Shown here piece after piece: positions 1 to 13,940 of a stretch of DNA of 64,000 nucleotides. Below the pieces are notes generated by a model. That model was not told the DNA's origin. It saw only the letters and a list, made by a program, of their open reading frames with translations, and did no database searches. The stretch is from Cotesia glomerata (Eukaryota > Arthropoda > Insecta > Hymenoptera > Braconidae). Both the position numbers and the translations under genes were made by a program. The first letter of the stretch is position 1. Each line of letters opens with the position of its first letter. The stretch spans positions 2,046,001-2,110,000 of the forward strand of contig NC_058162.1 in the NCBI RefSeq assembly GCF_020080835.1, written 5' to 3'.

Positions 1-237
1 GAGTCTCACTCTGGGAGAATTTAACATTTGAAACAGTAAAAATTATACTTTTAAAATATACATTTTACCAGTCCAAGCAAGTCAATAATTACAGTTTGAT
101 TTTTAGTAGATTTCATAAAAATCTAACTATTACAGCCGTCCTCATGGCGCAACTTTTAAAAAATTTAGTCATTTTCTGACTCTGTTTGTCGAGCTGAGTC
201 AGAAAATATATATAGTTCAAAAGTTTATATATGTATG

Positions 238-325
<88 letters not shown>

Positions 326-881
326 CGATATAACGCGGCTTGTCAGCACGATAGCGTTCTCAATTTATATCCGATTGTTCTCAAACTCAACATGCTTTAT
401 CTATCGATAAATACCAAGGTTAAGTTCGAAGATGAGCTTAATCGGTCGAGTAGTTTGGAAATGACAGGATTTTGAAATTTTGAAAATCGTAAAAATTGAT
501 GTTTACACTACTTTAACTTGATATAATTACTGAACTAGACAAGATATCGAAATTCGGTAAAATGCATCTTGAAGTTCTTTTATTAAGCTTTAATTTCCAC
601 TAGCTAGAAGTGGAAATAGCTTTAATTAATATTACTCATTTTAGTTCACTTAAAAGAAACAGTTTATTAGTAGATTTCATAATAAAATTGAAAATATTAT
701 ATTTTTTTGTCCATTTGATGTCGGTTTGATTACTTCTTACAAGTTGCGAGAGAGAAGTTATGAAATTTACTTCCATTTTGCCTGCCGAATGGCCTTTTTA
801 GGGTTGCGTTTAAAATTTACCATTTTACTTTGTAAATATTGACGTTGCTTGTATTAGAAATTTACTAACTTTATTTTATAC
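1..881. other. non-coding AT-rich stretch
   Basis: Apart from the TA microsatellite I see no exon-like segment, RNA gene or terminal inverted repeat here. Confidence 0.6.
239..320. repeat. (AT)n microsatellite
   Basis: About 80 bases of near-perfect TA dinucleotide repeat. Any open frame across it encodes only Tyr-Ile repeats and is not a gene. Confidence 0.95.
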
Positions 882-1244
882 ATAATGAGTGTTTTTTCAT
901 GCCGTCTAAGTCAAATAACTAGTAGATGTTGTTCAAGTCAAGAGATGAACACTTCCATCTTCCCTTATTGGTTGAGAGATATCCTCTCTGTACATAAGTT
1001 TGATGGAAATCCATCAAACTTGAATACTAGTAAAGCTGTAAGCTTGTAGTATCCATTCGAGTACTAAAGATGTTAATTAATTGAAAGAAATGAAAGAAAT
1101 TATTTTGAATGAGAGTAAAGACAGACTTTCGAAAAAATAAATGGGGTTGGTTGCCAAGCCAGGAATCGAACCTGGATCTCCCTGATTGACTTGAACAACA
1201 TCTACTAGTTATTTGACTTAGACGGCATGAAAAAACACTCATTA
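882..1244. mobile_element. MITE-like element with 58-bp perfect terminal inverted repeats and a tRNA-like B box
   Basis: Positions 882-939 and 1187-1244 are perfect reverse complements and begin ATAATGAGTGTTTTTTCATG. Inside the right arm, 1162-1172 read on the minus strand is GGTTCGATTCC, a perfect RNA polymerase III B box. It sits in a TpsiC-arm-like hairpin (CCAGGTTCGATTCCTGG) next to the arm. No complete tRNA cloverleaf can be folded and no clear A box is visible. A non-autonomous DNA element carrying a tRNA fragment is the best reading. Confidence 0.7.
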
Positions 1245-1249
1245 TATAT

Positions 1250-4200
1250 ATATATACAATTCGGTCATGAAAACACCTTTAGTAATTTATTTTATACTTT
1301 TTACTTACCATAAGATCATTTTTTAGATACGAAATGATAAATATCAAAGTCTGAATTGTTAATTATTATACTTTAACATTTTAGACATTTACATAGCGAA
1401 TATTACTGTTTGAAATAGTATTTTCTTCCATGTAAAGAGTAAATTGTAAATATACGTAAATATACGTTTAAATGGTAAATATTATAAAGTGAATAGTAAA
1501 ATCACGATTTTACTGTTTGAAGTAGTAATTTTTAGCAGTTAATCATTACTTATTATAAATCGATTGTTATTTATTACAGTTTACTTTTGTCCGTGTATAA
1601 AACAGATTGAATTTAAAAAAAAAGAAATGTATATCACGTTATTGTATTATTTTAATATGTCACATTTTTATGAATAGAATGTTGAGAATTAATGATTTTA
1701 TACAATACATAGCATCTGCAAAGCGAAGATAAATTTAAGAAATTTTCAAATTTTAAGAAATTCAAAAAAAAAAACAAAAAAATTTTTTTAATTAAATTTG
1801 AAAGAAAAAATTATAAAAAAAAAAATTTCAAAGATAAGAAAAACATAATATGTCTGATAGTTTATAATCACTATTTAATTAATTTAATTTTGAAGATCTC
1901 TAAACTGAGAACGTTCATAATTTTAGGAGACAAGTCCTTTCAAAAGCGGATAGCCGATACTACAAATGAATTCTCATAGGTTGTAATAGTAGAATTCGGC
2001 ATCTTGAAAGAAATATTGTTATTCTTAGTTGCCAGTCTATCTGATCGCCTTATTTCAGGATCTTTTTCTATAAATATTCTTCTTCTATTTAATAATCTTT
2101 ATCACGATAATTTTTCTTTCTCTTCTAACGCGTCCGAAGTGGATCTTTTGCTTCTCAACTCATAAAATGTTCAATAAATCTTTTATGCAATTATATTTGA
2201 TTGAAGTATTTCTCTATAAATAAATAAAGCAGATAGAATACATACGTATAATAGAAGAAATAAAAAAGCGCGTAAAAGTACGTCAAAGGAATTGAATTAA
2301 AGTATGTATATATGTATTGTACATACATCAGGATTTGTTGGAATGTATGATACGGCACATAGTCTGTCAGCGAAACCAGACATGTATTTTTTACTCATAC
2401 ATACTCGTACGTACTCCTGAAAAGAAGCAACAAAAAGCGTAATACAGGTAGCGAGTACGCTGGTACGTGGGTATTAAAAATATATAAAAAAAGTATCTTC
2501 TTCGTATATAAATCCTTACATATATATAAATGTATATACTAATACTTCTTAGTGATGTCGCTAAAAATGCGCGCGACGTTTCAACGTCGAAAGCGTCGGC
2601 GTCGTTTCCTATTTGACATCAGCACGTGGTATCAAAGCAAAAGGGGCTGTGCAATGTTCACCGGTGGTCTTATTCATCATACGTCGACCAACTACTCACC
2701 TCGCTCCGTGTTTGTCATCATCTTTGTACTTTTAAACTTACTTTCATCCCCCTCTTCAATAAAAAAAATTATTAGTTTGTCCTTAGGTATTTTTTAAAAT
2801 TTATTTTAAAAAATTTAAATTGTGATTTTTTGAGTGATTTTTTTATTTTTTTAATTGATGAATTTTTATTATTGTTATTAATTAAAATTGATAGATTGAT
2901 TGATGTTAATTGTTATGGTTGTAAAAAGTTTCGAGAAAAAATTAGAATTTTTGAAGAAAATGGAACCGCAAGCCAGTAAGTAAAAAAATACATTTGTTTT
3001 TTTTTTTTTTATGGGAGAAAAATCGAATCGGATTGAAAATAACAATGCGGATGTATGTATATGCCGGCGAAGAAACGAGTTTACCAAGCCAAGCAGACAC
3101 AATCGATGTACGACGCGTTAATAATTAAGTAGTAAGGTCTACAACCTTTTCTATTAAATGAACTAATAAAAATTCGAGTTGTTTTATTTTTATATAAATT
3201 TATGGTAGAATTTAAAATTTTTGATTTGAGTTTGAAGAAAATTTTTAAAAATTTAATTTGTATTAAAAGTTTTTGAATCGAGTAAAATTTACTTAAAAAA
3301 ATTTTAATTTAAGAGTTTTTCTCTTGAATCAAATTAATTTTTTTTAAATAAATTAAGATATCGTCTTTTGGAATATTAAAATTAAAGTCGCTAAATTTTT
3401 AAAAATTATATTACCTTACTTTTAAGAAAATTTAGGAAAATTTTACTTTTATTTTTAAAAATAATTTTAGAGTTTTATTTCTTTAAAATGAGACGAAAAA
3501 AAAATTTCAGTTTAAGAATTTTTGTCTTGAATCAAATTAATTTTTTTAATGTAAATTAATGTATTGTCTTTTAAAATATTAAAATTAAAAGTCGCTAAAT
3601 TTTAAAAAATTATTTTTGACAATAATTTTCAATTTTTCTAGAATTAAATCGGCCGCAAAATTGATAAAAAAAAATTGTTTCTTTTAAATTTTAAATCTCG
3701 CTTTTTATTAATTTTTTTTTAATGTAAATTTTATTTCAAATTAAATTAATAAAAAGTTTTTATACTTAACAATTTTTTGTGTTTTTTTTAAGAAATTTAT
3801 TAAAAAAATTTCAATTTTTTACTTCCTATAATAAATTTTAAAAATTCTGTGAATTTTAGCTGTCAGTTTCATTTTCTAAAGAAGATATATTATTTTGTGG
3901 TAGCAAATAAATATATCAAACAACCTTATTTCAAAGAAAGCACAGTTGTCACCTACATTCCCTTTGTTCTGGATATTTTCCCAATTACTGCCTTAAATAC
4001 TTTGAAATTTCCAATAACTTATCTTGCACAGTTCCACGCATCAATTGCAGAAAGGCGCTGTCATAAATTCAACTACAAGCTTTGAGCAGAAAAATTTTAT
4101 ATTAAACTACTGCGCACTAATTAGCAATTTATAACATATTTTACTTTTAATATTGACTTATTTGACTTAGAATTCAGAAACCCAGCAGCAAATTATACAT

Positions 4201-5300
4201 AATCATAATAAAGTAAATAACCTATTTAATTAATAAGAATAATTTCTTGAAAAAATTTTGTATCTTGTTATTAAAGAATATAAATTTACTAAAAATTAAA
4301 TCAATAATTTATAATAGATGGAAATAAATAAACTGATAAAAATAAACGCTTGATGTCTTCCATCTAAATTTCAATTTCCTGATTGTTGCTGTCCATTGCA
4401 AGCTTCTTTGACGGGACAATTTATTTAAAAATTGAATTTAAAGATTTTTAATGTCTATCGTTAACTTCGGTGACAGCACTAGTAAAATAAAATTCATAAC
4501 AGATTTATTGAAAGCTTGACTAAAAAAACAAGATTTAAAGTTTTATGCGACAATATTTCTTGCCGAGTGCAGGTCTGCTAATAAAATGAATATGAAAAAT
4601 TTTAGATAGTTAGATACCTATGACCAGGCCGAGTGTTTTATGACCAAGAGCAAGTAAAGCTTGCTATGGGTGAAAGAACGGTAAAATGAAACAAAATTTA
4701 ACTTCGGACGGGGCGTTATACATTGGATTCATATATAAAAGAAACTGCATTTCTTGGCCAGACATCAGGGCGTCTCAGTTCGGCGACTGGGATCAGATAG
4801 ACATTGTTCTGTGCCAAGAATTTTTGTTAATAATCTCGAGTTTTACTAGCAAAGTGTTTCTTATAACTTTCGCCTCGGCTACTGCACTGAACTCGAGTTT
4901 TAATGGAAGCTATCGTTTGAGGGAATTAGATGATTAACGGGCTTTAAAGTATCCTTTTCTCACTAAGTTTTGAAATCATCAAGAGTGAGAATTTTATGTC
5001 GAGCAAAAATGTAAAGAAATTTCGAATGAAGCAGTAAGAAAAAATTTTATTGTATTTTTAAAGTTGTTTACTTTGACAGTTAATATCGATACTAGTGTGG
5101 AAAAAGTTTTTACAACTCTTGAAACTTGTCGATAAAAAAGAGACCGATAAAAATTTAGTTTACGATTTAAAGTTTATGGTATAATGTACTCAGAGGTACA
5201 TTGATCAGTTTTTGTGAGTAGCGATATAAAATAAAAAGTTCAGAATATACATAAGAAAAAAAAATTACAATTGTAGCCGCGTAATCCAGGATCAAACTTT
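1250..5300. other. intergenic stretch without a supported gene
   Basis: Mostly AT-rich. A less AT-rich block at about 2330-2760 contains a short open frame (from 2555) rich in Arg. It could be a 5' untranslated or first exon of an unseen gene, but no second exon can be joined to it. Positions 3290-3420 and 3505-3620 are diverged direct repeats of about 120 bases. A short open frame at 4686-4937 has no recognisable similarity. Confidence 0.45.
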
Positions 5301-5304
5301 CAAT

Positions 5305-5385
5305 ACGCATAGTAAAAAATATTGTGTGGACCGTATTTAACACACAGAACTTGTTTGATTTTACACAATATTTTTTACTGTGCGG
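5305..5385. mobile_element. short inverted-repeat element
   Basis: CATAGTAAAAAATATTGTGT at about 5308 is matched by its near reverse complement ACACAATATTTTTTACTGTG at about 5363. The two arms lie about 35 bases apart. The element is probably a tiny MITE remnant. Confidence 0.5.
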
Positions 5386-5394
5386 TAACTTTGA

Positions 5395-5945
5395 TAATTT
5401 TATATTTTTAATATTTTTAAATGAATATTTTTAATAATTTTAAATTAATATTTTTAATATTTTTAAATTAACATTTTTAATATTTTAAATTAAAATTTTT
5501 AATATTTTTAAATTAATATTTTTAACATTTTCAAATTAATATTTTTAAATGAATATTTTTAATATTTTTAAATTAATATTTTAAAAATTTTAAAATCAAT
5601 ATTGTTAAATTAATATTTTTAAATTAACATTTTTAATATTTTAAATTAAAATTTTTAATATTTTTAAATTAATATTTTTAACATTTTCAAATTAATATTT
5701 TTAAATGAATATTTTTAATATTTTTAAATTAATATTTTAAAAATTTTAAAATCAATATTTTTAAATTAATATTTTTATATTAACATTTTTAATATTTTAA
5801 ATTAAAATTTTTAATATTTTTAACATTTTCAAATTAATATTTTTAAATGAATATTGTTAATATTTTTAAATTAATATTTTAAAAATTTTAAAATCAATAT
5901 TTTAAAAATTTTAAAATCAATATTTTTAAATTAATATTTTTAATT
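5395..5945. repeat. AT-only tandem array with higher-order unit
   Basis: The block is built from AATATTTTTAAATT-type 12-20-base units. These are grouped into a longer period of roughly 150-170 bases: the segment holding TTTTCAAATTAATATTTTT recurs at about 5528, 5683 and 5826. It contains almost no G or C. Confidence 0.75.
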
Positions 5946-5959
5946 TAAATAGAAAATTT

Positions 5960-7900
5960 GTATTTTTAAATTTACGATGTTACATTTTAAAAGTTCAAGT
6001 ATTTACTACTTTTATGGCCATTATTTTTTCCGTGTAAGTATTTTCGTCTACAGTTTAAACTTTCATGACAATAAATCAAATTTAAAATTGATATAGCATG
6101 CGTAAAATACATATAATGGAATTTCGTCCTATTTTTATCAATAAAATACAAAATTTCTTGATATAATTGTTAAAAATAATAACAATTAATCTCTGGAATT
6201 TCACTCGATGCGCTTGTACGAACTACACTTAAGAGTAAATGTCAATTTTATGAGTACTCTGCTGTGTAATATACACTGTAAAAATTTTTTATTAAATTTT
6301 ACTATGGTGCATTGCATTTCTGGATTATAACGATGCTGATAACAAATTTTATCAATAGTAAAAATTAGATTTTAAAATGTCCGATACACAGAAAATAAAA
6401 ATTTACTTGAACCAAGTAAATAATTTTGAAGAACTTCATATTCTTGATTTGAGGAGAAAAATTCTCAAACTACAAAATTTTTATTGGTTTAAATGAATTT
6501 TACTTGATTCAAATATTTTCCGTCTTGATTCTAGACAATGAAAATCTTCAAAATTATTTTCTTGGTTTAAGAATTTTTCTTTTAAAAAAAAAAATTAATA
6601 TTTAAAAAAATTAATATTTAAATGAATGAATTAGAAAGTAAAAATTGAAATAAAAAAATTGATTTTAGGAATTTAAAATTGTTAAAAAGAATAATATAAA
6701 GAATTTTTATTGTTTAATTGTTTTTTTTTTTTTTATTTATAGCTATAGTTAATAAATAGTAATTGTTTTTTGGATTTTTATTAAAATCTAATAATAAATT
6801 AACAACCTTTCATATATTTTTATTAGGTATAATAATAGATTAGTGTGGTAGGACATTTCTATTGCGAAAAAAGCCGCGAGTGATAATAAATATTTATGAA
6901 GATAATTAAATTTCATTTAAAATAACCGAAAAGTAATTGGATGGTTGTAACGATGATTAAATTAAATAATCAATTTTAATAGTAACAATGATTTAAATTT
7001 TTAAATAGAGATTAAAATTTTATTTTTTTTTATTAGAAGATTTATACAAATTTTCTAATAATTAAAAATTAGCAGTAAATAATTTTTTTAAGAGGAAAAA
7101 ATTTTGACACTCCTTTTTAGCATTGTTCTGTATTTTTTTGTAGTAATACGCCCTTTTAGATTTACAAAGGAATGCGATAACGTTGTTTTACTTAACTCTT
7201 GATTCTCCCTCACTTTAGCGTTTATTACTTTCATTGCTACTATTATGGACTTAATCAATGACAAAGGGTGGGTATACCTATATATAGATAAACATATATT
7301 GAATAACGCCACGATACTTTGTTTATCACTAAGCGAATATTATTTGTAATATTAATACATTAATATCCTTAAGTATCTTATATAAATAATTATTTTATTA
7401 AATATAGAATATTTATAAGGACAAAAACAGTTCAATTAGGTATTTTACATGTTATGCAATGAATAACAATAAGGAAATTTATTCTATTATTTATACTTTA
7501 TCGATAAAAAAATTCATACTTCATAATAATAATTATTCATAATAAATAATTCATATTTTATGTTGAAAATAATGCAATAAATTTTCGCTTTTTTATTACA
7601 AAACTTACAATCGATAAAAAATTCATAAGAAATTATTGGAATTTACGATTATAAATTCTTATGTAAATTTTATTATTTAAAATACACGTGCTAAATTTTA
7701 CAGTAGTTTAAAAAAATGTCAGTGCATAAAATTTTTCAGAAAGATTTAATATTCCGTAGAAATTAATTTGCTTAAAAAAAATAAATCTACAGAAAGTTTG
7801 TTTCGAATTTCTTCAATTTGTGATTGTTATAAAGAACTATAATTAAAGGGTAGAAAAGTTTTTATTTTTTTTAGCTTACTATCCACTTGTTTTCTTTTAA
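5960..7900. other. intergenic AT-rich stretch
   Basis: No gene recognised. An open frame at 7088-7312 (minus) lacks similarity and splice partners. Confidence 0.5.
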
Positions 7901-7904
7901 TTAA

Positions 7905-8111
7905 AAACTAGCAACCTTGCAGTCACTATGTGACTGCCGTGGCTTGTGAACTAAAAAAAATTAAAATTTTGTTTTATTAAATAATGACTTTTGTTAAATT
8001 GCACTGTGCTTTTTTAAATATTGACGTTTTTCAAGATATAAGCTTATCCCGATGTTACACTCATCAAGAGCTTTCATTTGAGTACCCACATGCATTTTTG
8101 ATATATTTTTC

Positions 8112-8144
<33 letters not shown>

Positions 8145-8800
8145 TGAAAAATTGATATGGGTACTCAAATGAAAGGTCTCGATGAGTGTAATGTTGGGGT
8201 GAGCTTATATCTTTAAAAATGTCAATAGTTCACAAGATACATTGTCGTTTCTTAATTATGTTAAATTGAACTGTATTTTCTTAACTATTGAAATTTTTAA
8301 ATATATAAGCTCATCCTGATGTTACACTCATCAAGAGCTTTCATTTGAGTACCCACATGTATTTTTGATATATTTTTCATATATACATATATATATTTAT
8401 ATATATATTATATATAAATATATGAAAAATTGATATGGGTACTCAAATGAAAGGTCTTGATGAGTGTAACATCACGATGAGCTTATATCTTTAAAAATGT
8501 CAATAGTTCACAATATACAAGGTCATTTCTTAACTTATGTTAAATTGCACTGTACTTTCTTAACTGTTGACGTTTTTAAAGATATAAGCTCATTTCGATG
8601 TTACACTCATCGAGAGCTTTCATTTGAGTACCCACATGCATTTTTAATATATTTTTCATATATACATATATATAAATATATGAAAAATTGATGTGGATAC
8701 TCAAATGAAAGGTCTCAATGAATGTAACATCGGGATGAGCTTATATCTTTAAAAATGTCAATAATTTATAAGATACAAGGTCGTTTCTGTTATGTATCTA
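7905..8800 (+). repeat. palindromic repeat array, locus A (three units)
   Basis: Three consecutive copies of a unit of about 280 bases. In each unit a left arm of about 100 bases holds ATAAGCTCAT...CTTTCATTTGAGTACCCACA. The arm is followed by a TA-rich loop and then its near reverse complement, which holds TGTGGGTACTCAAATGAAAG. The array starts with CTAGCAACCTTGCAGTCACT, a left-end sequence shared with loci D, E and G. It is non-coding; apparent open frames within it are copies of the repeat. Confidence 0.9.
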
Positions 8801-8809
8801 GAAACAAAA

Positions 8810-10835
8810 TTTTTCTTGTTTTCTTAATAATGTAGATTATTTTAAAAATTACAAACATTTTTTATTATTATCAACCCTGACAATAAAAAAAATTTATACG
8901 TAACTTATTGAATTTTCTGTGTTCAATCCAGTGTAAAAATATTTTAACACAAAAAAGAAATATTTACTAGCTTTTATCATCAGAATTGTTTCAATTTGAT
9001 AACATATGGTATTTACTATTGAATATTGATGAAATGCGTCTGAAATAAATTTTTATGAATGCAATAAAAAAAAGTACATATTTTTCTTTACTTTGCGGAT
9101 AGTTTTCCCATCGGTTTTTTTTAAATAACCTTTCAGGAGTAAATATGCCATAGATATGCTTTATAAACTTTTTTACAGTTTTCTATAAATTACATTAAAA
9201 ATATTTTATTAAAAAAAAATTCTATTTATTAATAAATTGAAATTTAAATATTTCCATTACAATTCTAGTTGAAAAAATTTACATATTTAGAGTAATGAAA
9301 TTGGAGTAAATTTGCAGAACGTGACCGAGCAACGGCGAAACCTTTTTGGGTGAAACTAGTGCAGTATAAATTTAAAAGGTTTGAGGTAAAAAAATAAAAA
9401 AAAGAGGGGTAAAGTAAATTTGAGGGCAGAGTTTTAATTTTAGCAGTGATTGTGGCAATAAACAACTTCTGAGAGAAAGTTTATTAGATATAAAATTGAG
9501 TGTAGTGTCCTGTCATCTATTCATCTATACATAGATCGTTATACAGTTTATATTGCCGCTATTTGCTGAGCAATGAGACACAAATTCATCGCGTGAGCTT
9601 CGACCGGTTAATGAAATTTCACGAACACGCACAAACACCACTGAGGGTGAAAAGTGAAAGAGAAAACCGAATAAATGCCCAGAAAATAATAAAAGAGACT
9701 AAATAATCGATAAAATCTAAACTATTAGTTGGCTTTTAAACTTTCGTTATATTTTCATTGATAAACTTTTATTTTAGTTTATTGATTTTATTAAATAAAA
9801 TTTTTTATTTAATTTTTTTTCGTATAGTTTGAAGCTTTAGAAATATGTACGGAATATTTAATTTAGTTTTTATTCAATGCAGGTAAAAATATATTTAGGG
9901 CTGGGAAAAAAAGATGGCCAGTCATTACCGGTCGGAAACAATCGATAAAAGTAACGAGAGATTTAAAACTCATAAGAGACTTCAAGTCTCGGGAATTATC
10001 ATGTCAAGGACATTGAATAATAAATTATAAATTGCCAATATAATAATATTTTTTTAATGTATTATTTTATTTACTTTTTTAAATCACCGAAATCGATACA
10101 ACTGAAATTGGATTGTTCTGCCAATAAAATAAAATAAGTTTTACATGTAAGAAAATTTTTTTCTGTCCGCTTTAGAATTTACATAGGAAAAAAAATAAAT
10201 TTAATTTCAAAGTATAAAAGTTAACTTGTCTGTAAAATATTCCCCTACAATTTATTAAAATTCTATGATGGCCAATAAATTACGTGTCGAAAAATGGGGA
10301 AAGTTACCTTTTTTTAATTTGTATGATAATATGATGAAATTTAATAATTTAGCGGTACAGATTTTGTTTATTGTGAATCATTGTTTTAAAACATAAATGA
10401 TTTCTTTGTGGACTTAAATGTGAAAAATGAAAACTTTAATTTAAGGTGAAATTCAATAAAGATTCTAGTATATTATTTTATATCAACAAGTAATTGTGGA
10501 ATAAGTGTCTTAACTTCGAGAAAAGTTTTTTTAATTCAAACATTAAAAAGTTTCCAGTAAAAAAAATAAATTCTTAGTTTCTACTTTAAATTATTTGTAA
10601 TTTAAAAATTTTAAGCTTGCAATTTTTATATTTTTAGATAAAAAATTAAAAAAGAAGTGAACAAATTTGTAAATTTTTTTATTTTATCATAAAAATAGTC
10701 TTTTCCACCTAAAATTTTTTTTATGGCAAAAAAAATCCTTTTACTACCACAATGAAAATAAAAACTTGAGTACATTTCTCCAAAGTAAATGATATAGAAA
10801 TTTGTAAAAAGATTTCTTTATTGATTGAAACTATT
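8810..10835. other. intergenic stretch
   Basis: No supported gene. Positions 9480-9700 are less AT-rich (TTCATCGCGTGAGCTTCGAC region) and might be regulatory or a non-coding exon. That is only a base-composition impression. Confidence 0.4.
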
Positions 10836-10839
10836 AATT

Positions 10840-11850
10840 TTGTGAACCATAAATAAAATTTTGCTTTATTAAATAATGAATTTTGTTAAATTGCACTGTA
10901 CTTTCTTGAATATTTACATTTTTAAAGAAATAAGCTCATCCCGATGTTATACTCATCAAGAGCTTTCATTTGAGTACCCACTTGCATTTTCATATATTTT
11001 TTATATATACATATATATATAAATATATGAAAAATTGATGTGGGTACTCAAATGAAAGGTCTTGATAAGTGTAACATCAGGGTGAGCTTATATTTCTAAA
11101 AATGTCAATAGTTCACAAGATACAAGGTTGTTTCTTATTTATGGTAAATTGTACTGTACTTTCTTAATTAATGATATTTTTAAAGATATAAGCTCATCCC
11201 GATGTTACACTCATCAAGAGCTTTCATTGAAGTACCCACATGCAATATATATGAAAATATATGAAAAATTGATGTGGGTACTCAAATGAAAGGTCTTGAT
11301 GAGTGTAACGTCAGAATGAGCTTATATCTTTAAAAATGTCAATAGTTCACAAAATACACGGTCATTTCTTAATTATATTAAATTGCACTGTACTTTCTTA
11401 AATATTGACATTTTTAAAGATATAAGCTCATCCTAATGTTATACTCATCAAGAGCTTTCATTTGAGTACCCACATGCATTTTGATATATTTTTCATATAT
11501 ACATATATATATAAATAAATAAAATATATGAAAAATTGATGTGGGTACTCAAATGAAAGGTCTTGGTGAGTGTAACATCGGAATGAGCTTATATCTTCAA
11601 AAATGTCAATAGTTCACAAGATACAAGGTAATTTCTTAATTATGTATCTGGAAATAGAGCATTTTTTAATGCAGCCTAAATACTTATCATAATAAATTGA
11701 CTATCGGTGAGAATGATATGAAACCTTGAAAAGGCACAAATTCAAGTCAATACCTTTGCAATGACACTAAATTTCACTAAAAAAACCGATTTTATCATAT
11801 GACTATCCTGGATACAAAATTTTTCTTATCCTCTTAATAATATAGTCGAT
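10840..11850 (+). repeat. palindromic repeat array, locus B (three units)
   Basis: Three units of the same family as locus A, with arms carrying CTTTCATTTGAGTACCCAC and its complement. The right-hand tail (about 11640-11850, TGCAGCCTAAATACTTATCA) is shared with loci D and E, so the family has a defined right end. Confidence 0.9.
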
Positions 11851-13740
11851 AGAAAGAAAAGAGTTAAAAAGCTTGCTTATGTAAAAAAATGATTTTTTTA
11901 TCATAAAAAGAGTTAGAATTTTTTTATTCCCCGGCTTTTAATTTCCTGGCGAGCACTTGAGTACTTTCTTCAGGATTGTTCTGACGTAAAGGATTCAGTC
12001 TTGCATTGAAGTGTACCTTTTGGAGTAGCATTGTATGCAACAGTGGTACAGCGGCAATACGATACGATAAAATGTTAAGACAAGACAGACTTTCCGTACA
12101 CTTACATTAGACGCTGGGAAAATAAGAGAAGAATAAAAAATAAAAGCAGTTAGACATGATTTAAGAAAATAGAAGAAATTAGTGCTTCAACGATCTTGAG
12201 GTTGGTTTTGACTGTTAAAAAACTAGGACATGACCGTTAAAATCGATGTTTCACTCGTCCAGTTTCAATTCGGCACGAGATCAATAAAGTTCCTGAGTCA
12301 CGGTCTATAAAAATAAACGATACACAAGTATTCACATTTTAAAAACGAGCACGATCATTTTTACCAAGTTTGTAAATCATTTTTTTCCCATGCCAACTCT
12401 TAAAATCTTAAGTCAATAATTAAAAAAATTCAATTTTGATTTTTTGAAAATTTAAATACTCACTTAGAAATCAGTTAGAAAAATTTCTATCAGCTCATTA
12501 ATAATAAATGAAATGTTGACGTTAATAGTCGTTGAGGAAATTAGAGAGCTGCGAAGGGTAATAGAATAATTGATGTACGTAAAACAAATTGAGGGGTAAA
12601 ATGAGTACTCGTGTTTATTTTCTGACTCCTGTTTCTTCATGTCACTCTATCATTATTTGTGACGAGAAAAGGGAGCAAGGCTAACTCATCTATTACACAA
12701 TACAATAAAAGAAAAAAATATTTACGTATATTATATCAAAAAAAAAATATAATTGGAACAAAATATTTATAATTAATCGCAAGCGAATTTTAATTAAATT
12801 TTTTTCTTATCTTCATTAAAGAAGGTATGCTGTAATTGTAATTATACATAGAAGGATAATTGTTTTCCTGCTGAAACTGATGTTTTGGTAAATTGACCGG
12901 CAAATTATGGTAATATTAATAACGAAAGAAATTTTTTCCTACCGTCAATTTTTTTTTATAAACTTTTCTGTTTAAAATTATAAAGCAGTAATAAATTATA
13001 ATATATTTTAGTTATTGTTTTTCTGAAGAAACGCGTAAATAATTTTTATTACTTCGCGTGTAAATTTTTATTTTTGTAATTATGGAAATTAAGTTTAAGG
13101 TTTGAATTATTACAATTGAAAAAAAAAATCTTTTGACTCAATTTTAATTAAAAAAAAATTTTTTTAATAATTTCTATCAATTTTCTCCACACTAATTTTT
13201 AGATTCAGCGTTTTTACATTGAACTAATCAATTAACTAAACAACAATATTATTCTTCCGAGACTAAAATTCAATCTACTTGATTATAATAATAATACTGA
13301 TATATAGACATGTGTTTTTTTTAATGACATACTGACATTCCCTTTTGAACTTGTAGAAACATAAATTTAATCCAACTTTCGGGTTTCATCGCCCAGAAGA
13401 TTATCGCACCCTTTTTATAGTTCGAACAAACTACTTCGCTAAACTCGGAAGAAGGTCGCGAGGGTGGCGAATTCCGGAGTATAATCAAATATTTTACAAA
13501 AAAAATAATCGTATAAAAGTTAATTGACTGTAAGTAAGAAAAAAATCGATACTTTCATAAAACGTATACCTGTTAGGGATTTTCTGATAGAAAAAACATT
13601 TTTTTTTCTTAAATAAAATTAAACTATTTACTTTCTTCATTTTTAAAACTTCTAATGATTATAAGTCATTTTTTTTAATGAAAAATATATTTGAAAAATG
13701 AATATTTTTTTTCGTATAATTTTTAACCATTTTAATGAAT
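11850..13740. other. intergenic stretch
   Basis: No gene recognised. Two less AT-rich patches (about 11935-12120 and 13375-13490) have no open frame worth calling. Confidence 0.4.
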
Positions 13741-13940
13741 AAGTTTTTTTTTAAATAGAAAATTATTTTAAGGGTGGAAGAAAATTTGTTAGAAAATGTC
13801 AATAAAATTCTAAATTTTGAAAAATATCCCTTCATTTAATTTCAACAAAAAAAGTCTTTTGAAGGGAATAATAATATTTTAAATAATAATATTTGAAGGG
13901 AAAAAATATGAATTATAAAAATAGGGTAAAAAACTCAGTC

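Noticed and set aside
113..349. Open frame of Tyr-Ile repeats (minus)
   Set aside because: It is only the translation of a TA microsatellite.
1162..1225. Possible tRNA gene (minus)
   Set aside because: The B box and T arm are perfect, but no acceptor stem, D arm or A box can be paired. It belongs to a TIR element.
2552..2797. 81-codon Arg-rich open frame
   Set aside because: No family, no partner exon, and alternate frames equally plausible. Kept only as a less AT-rich block.
4686..4937. 83-codon open frame
   Set aside because: No recognisable domain or splice partners, and codon content looks random.
7984..8691. Two similar short plus-strand ORFs that could suggest a small gene family
   Set aside because: Their similarity comes from being translations of the palindromic repeat arms.
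7905..8800. CRISPR-like array
   Set aside because: The repeats are long palindromes without unique spacers, and the window is eukaryotic.
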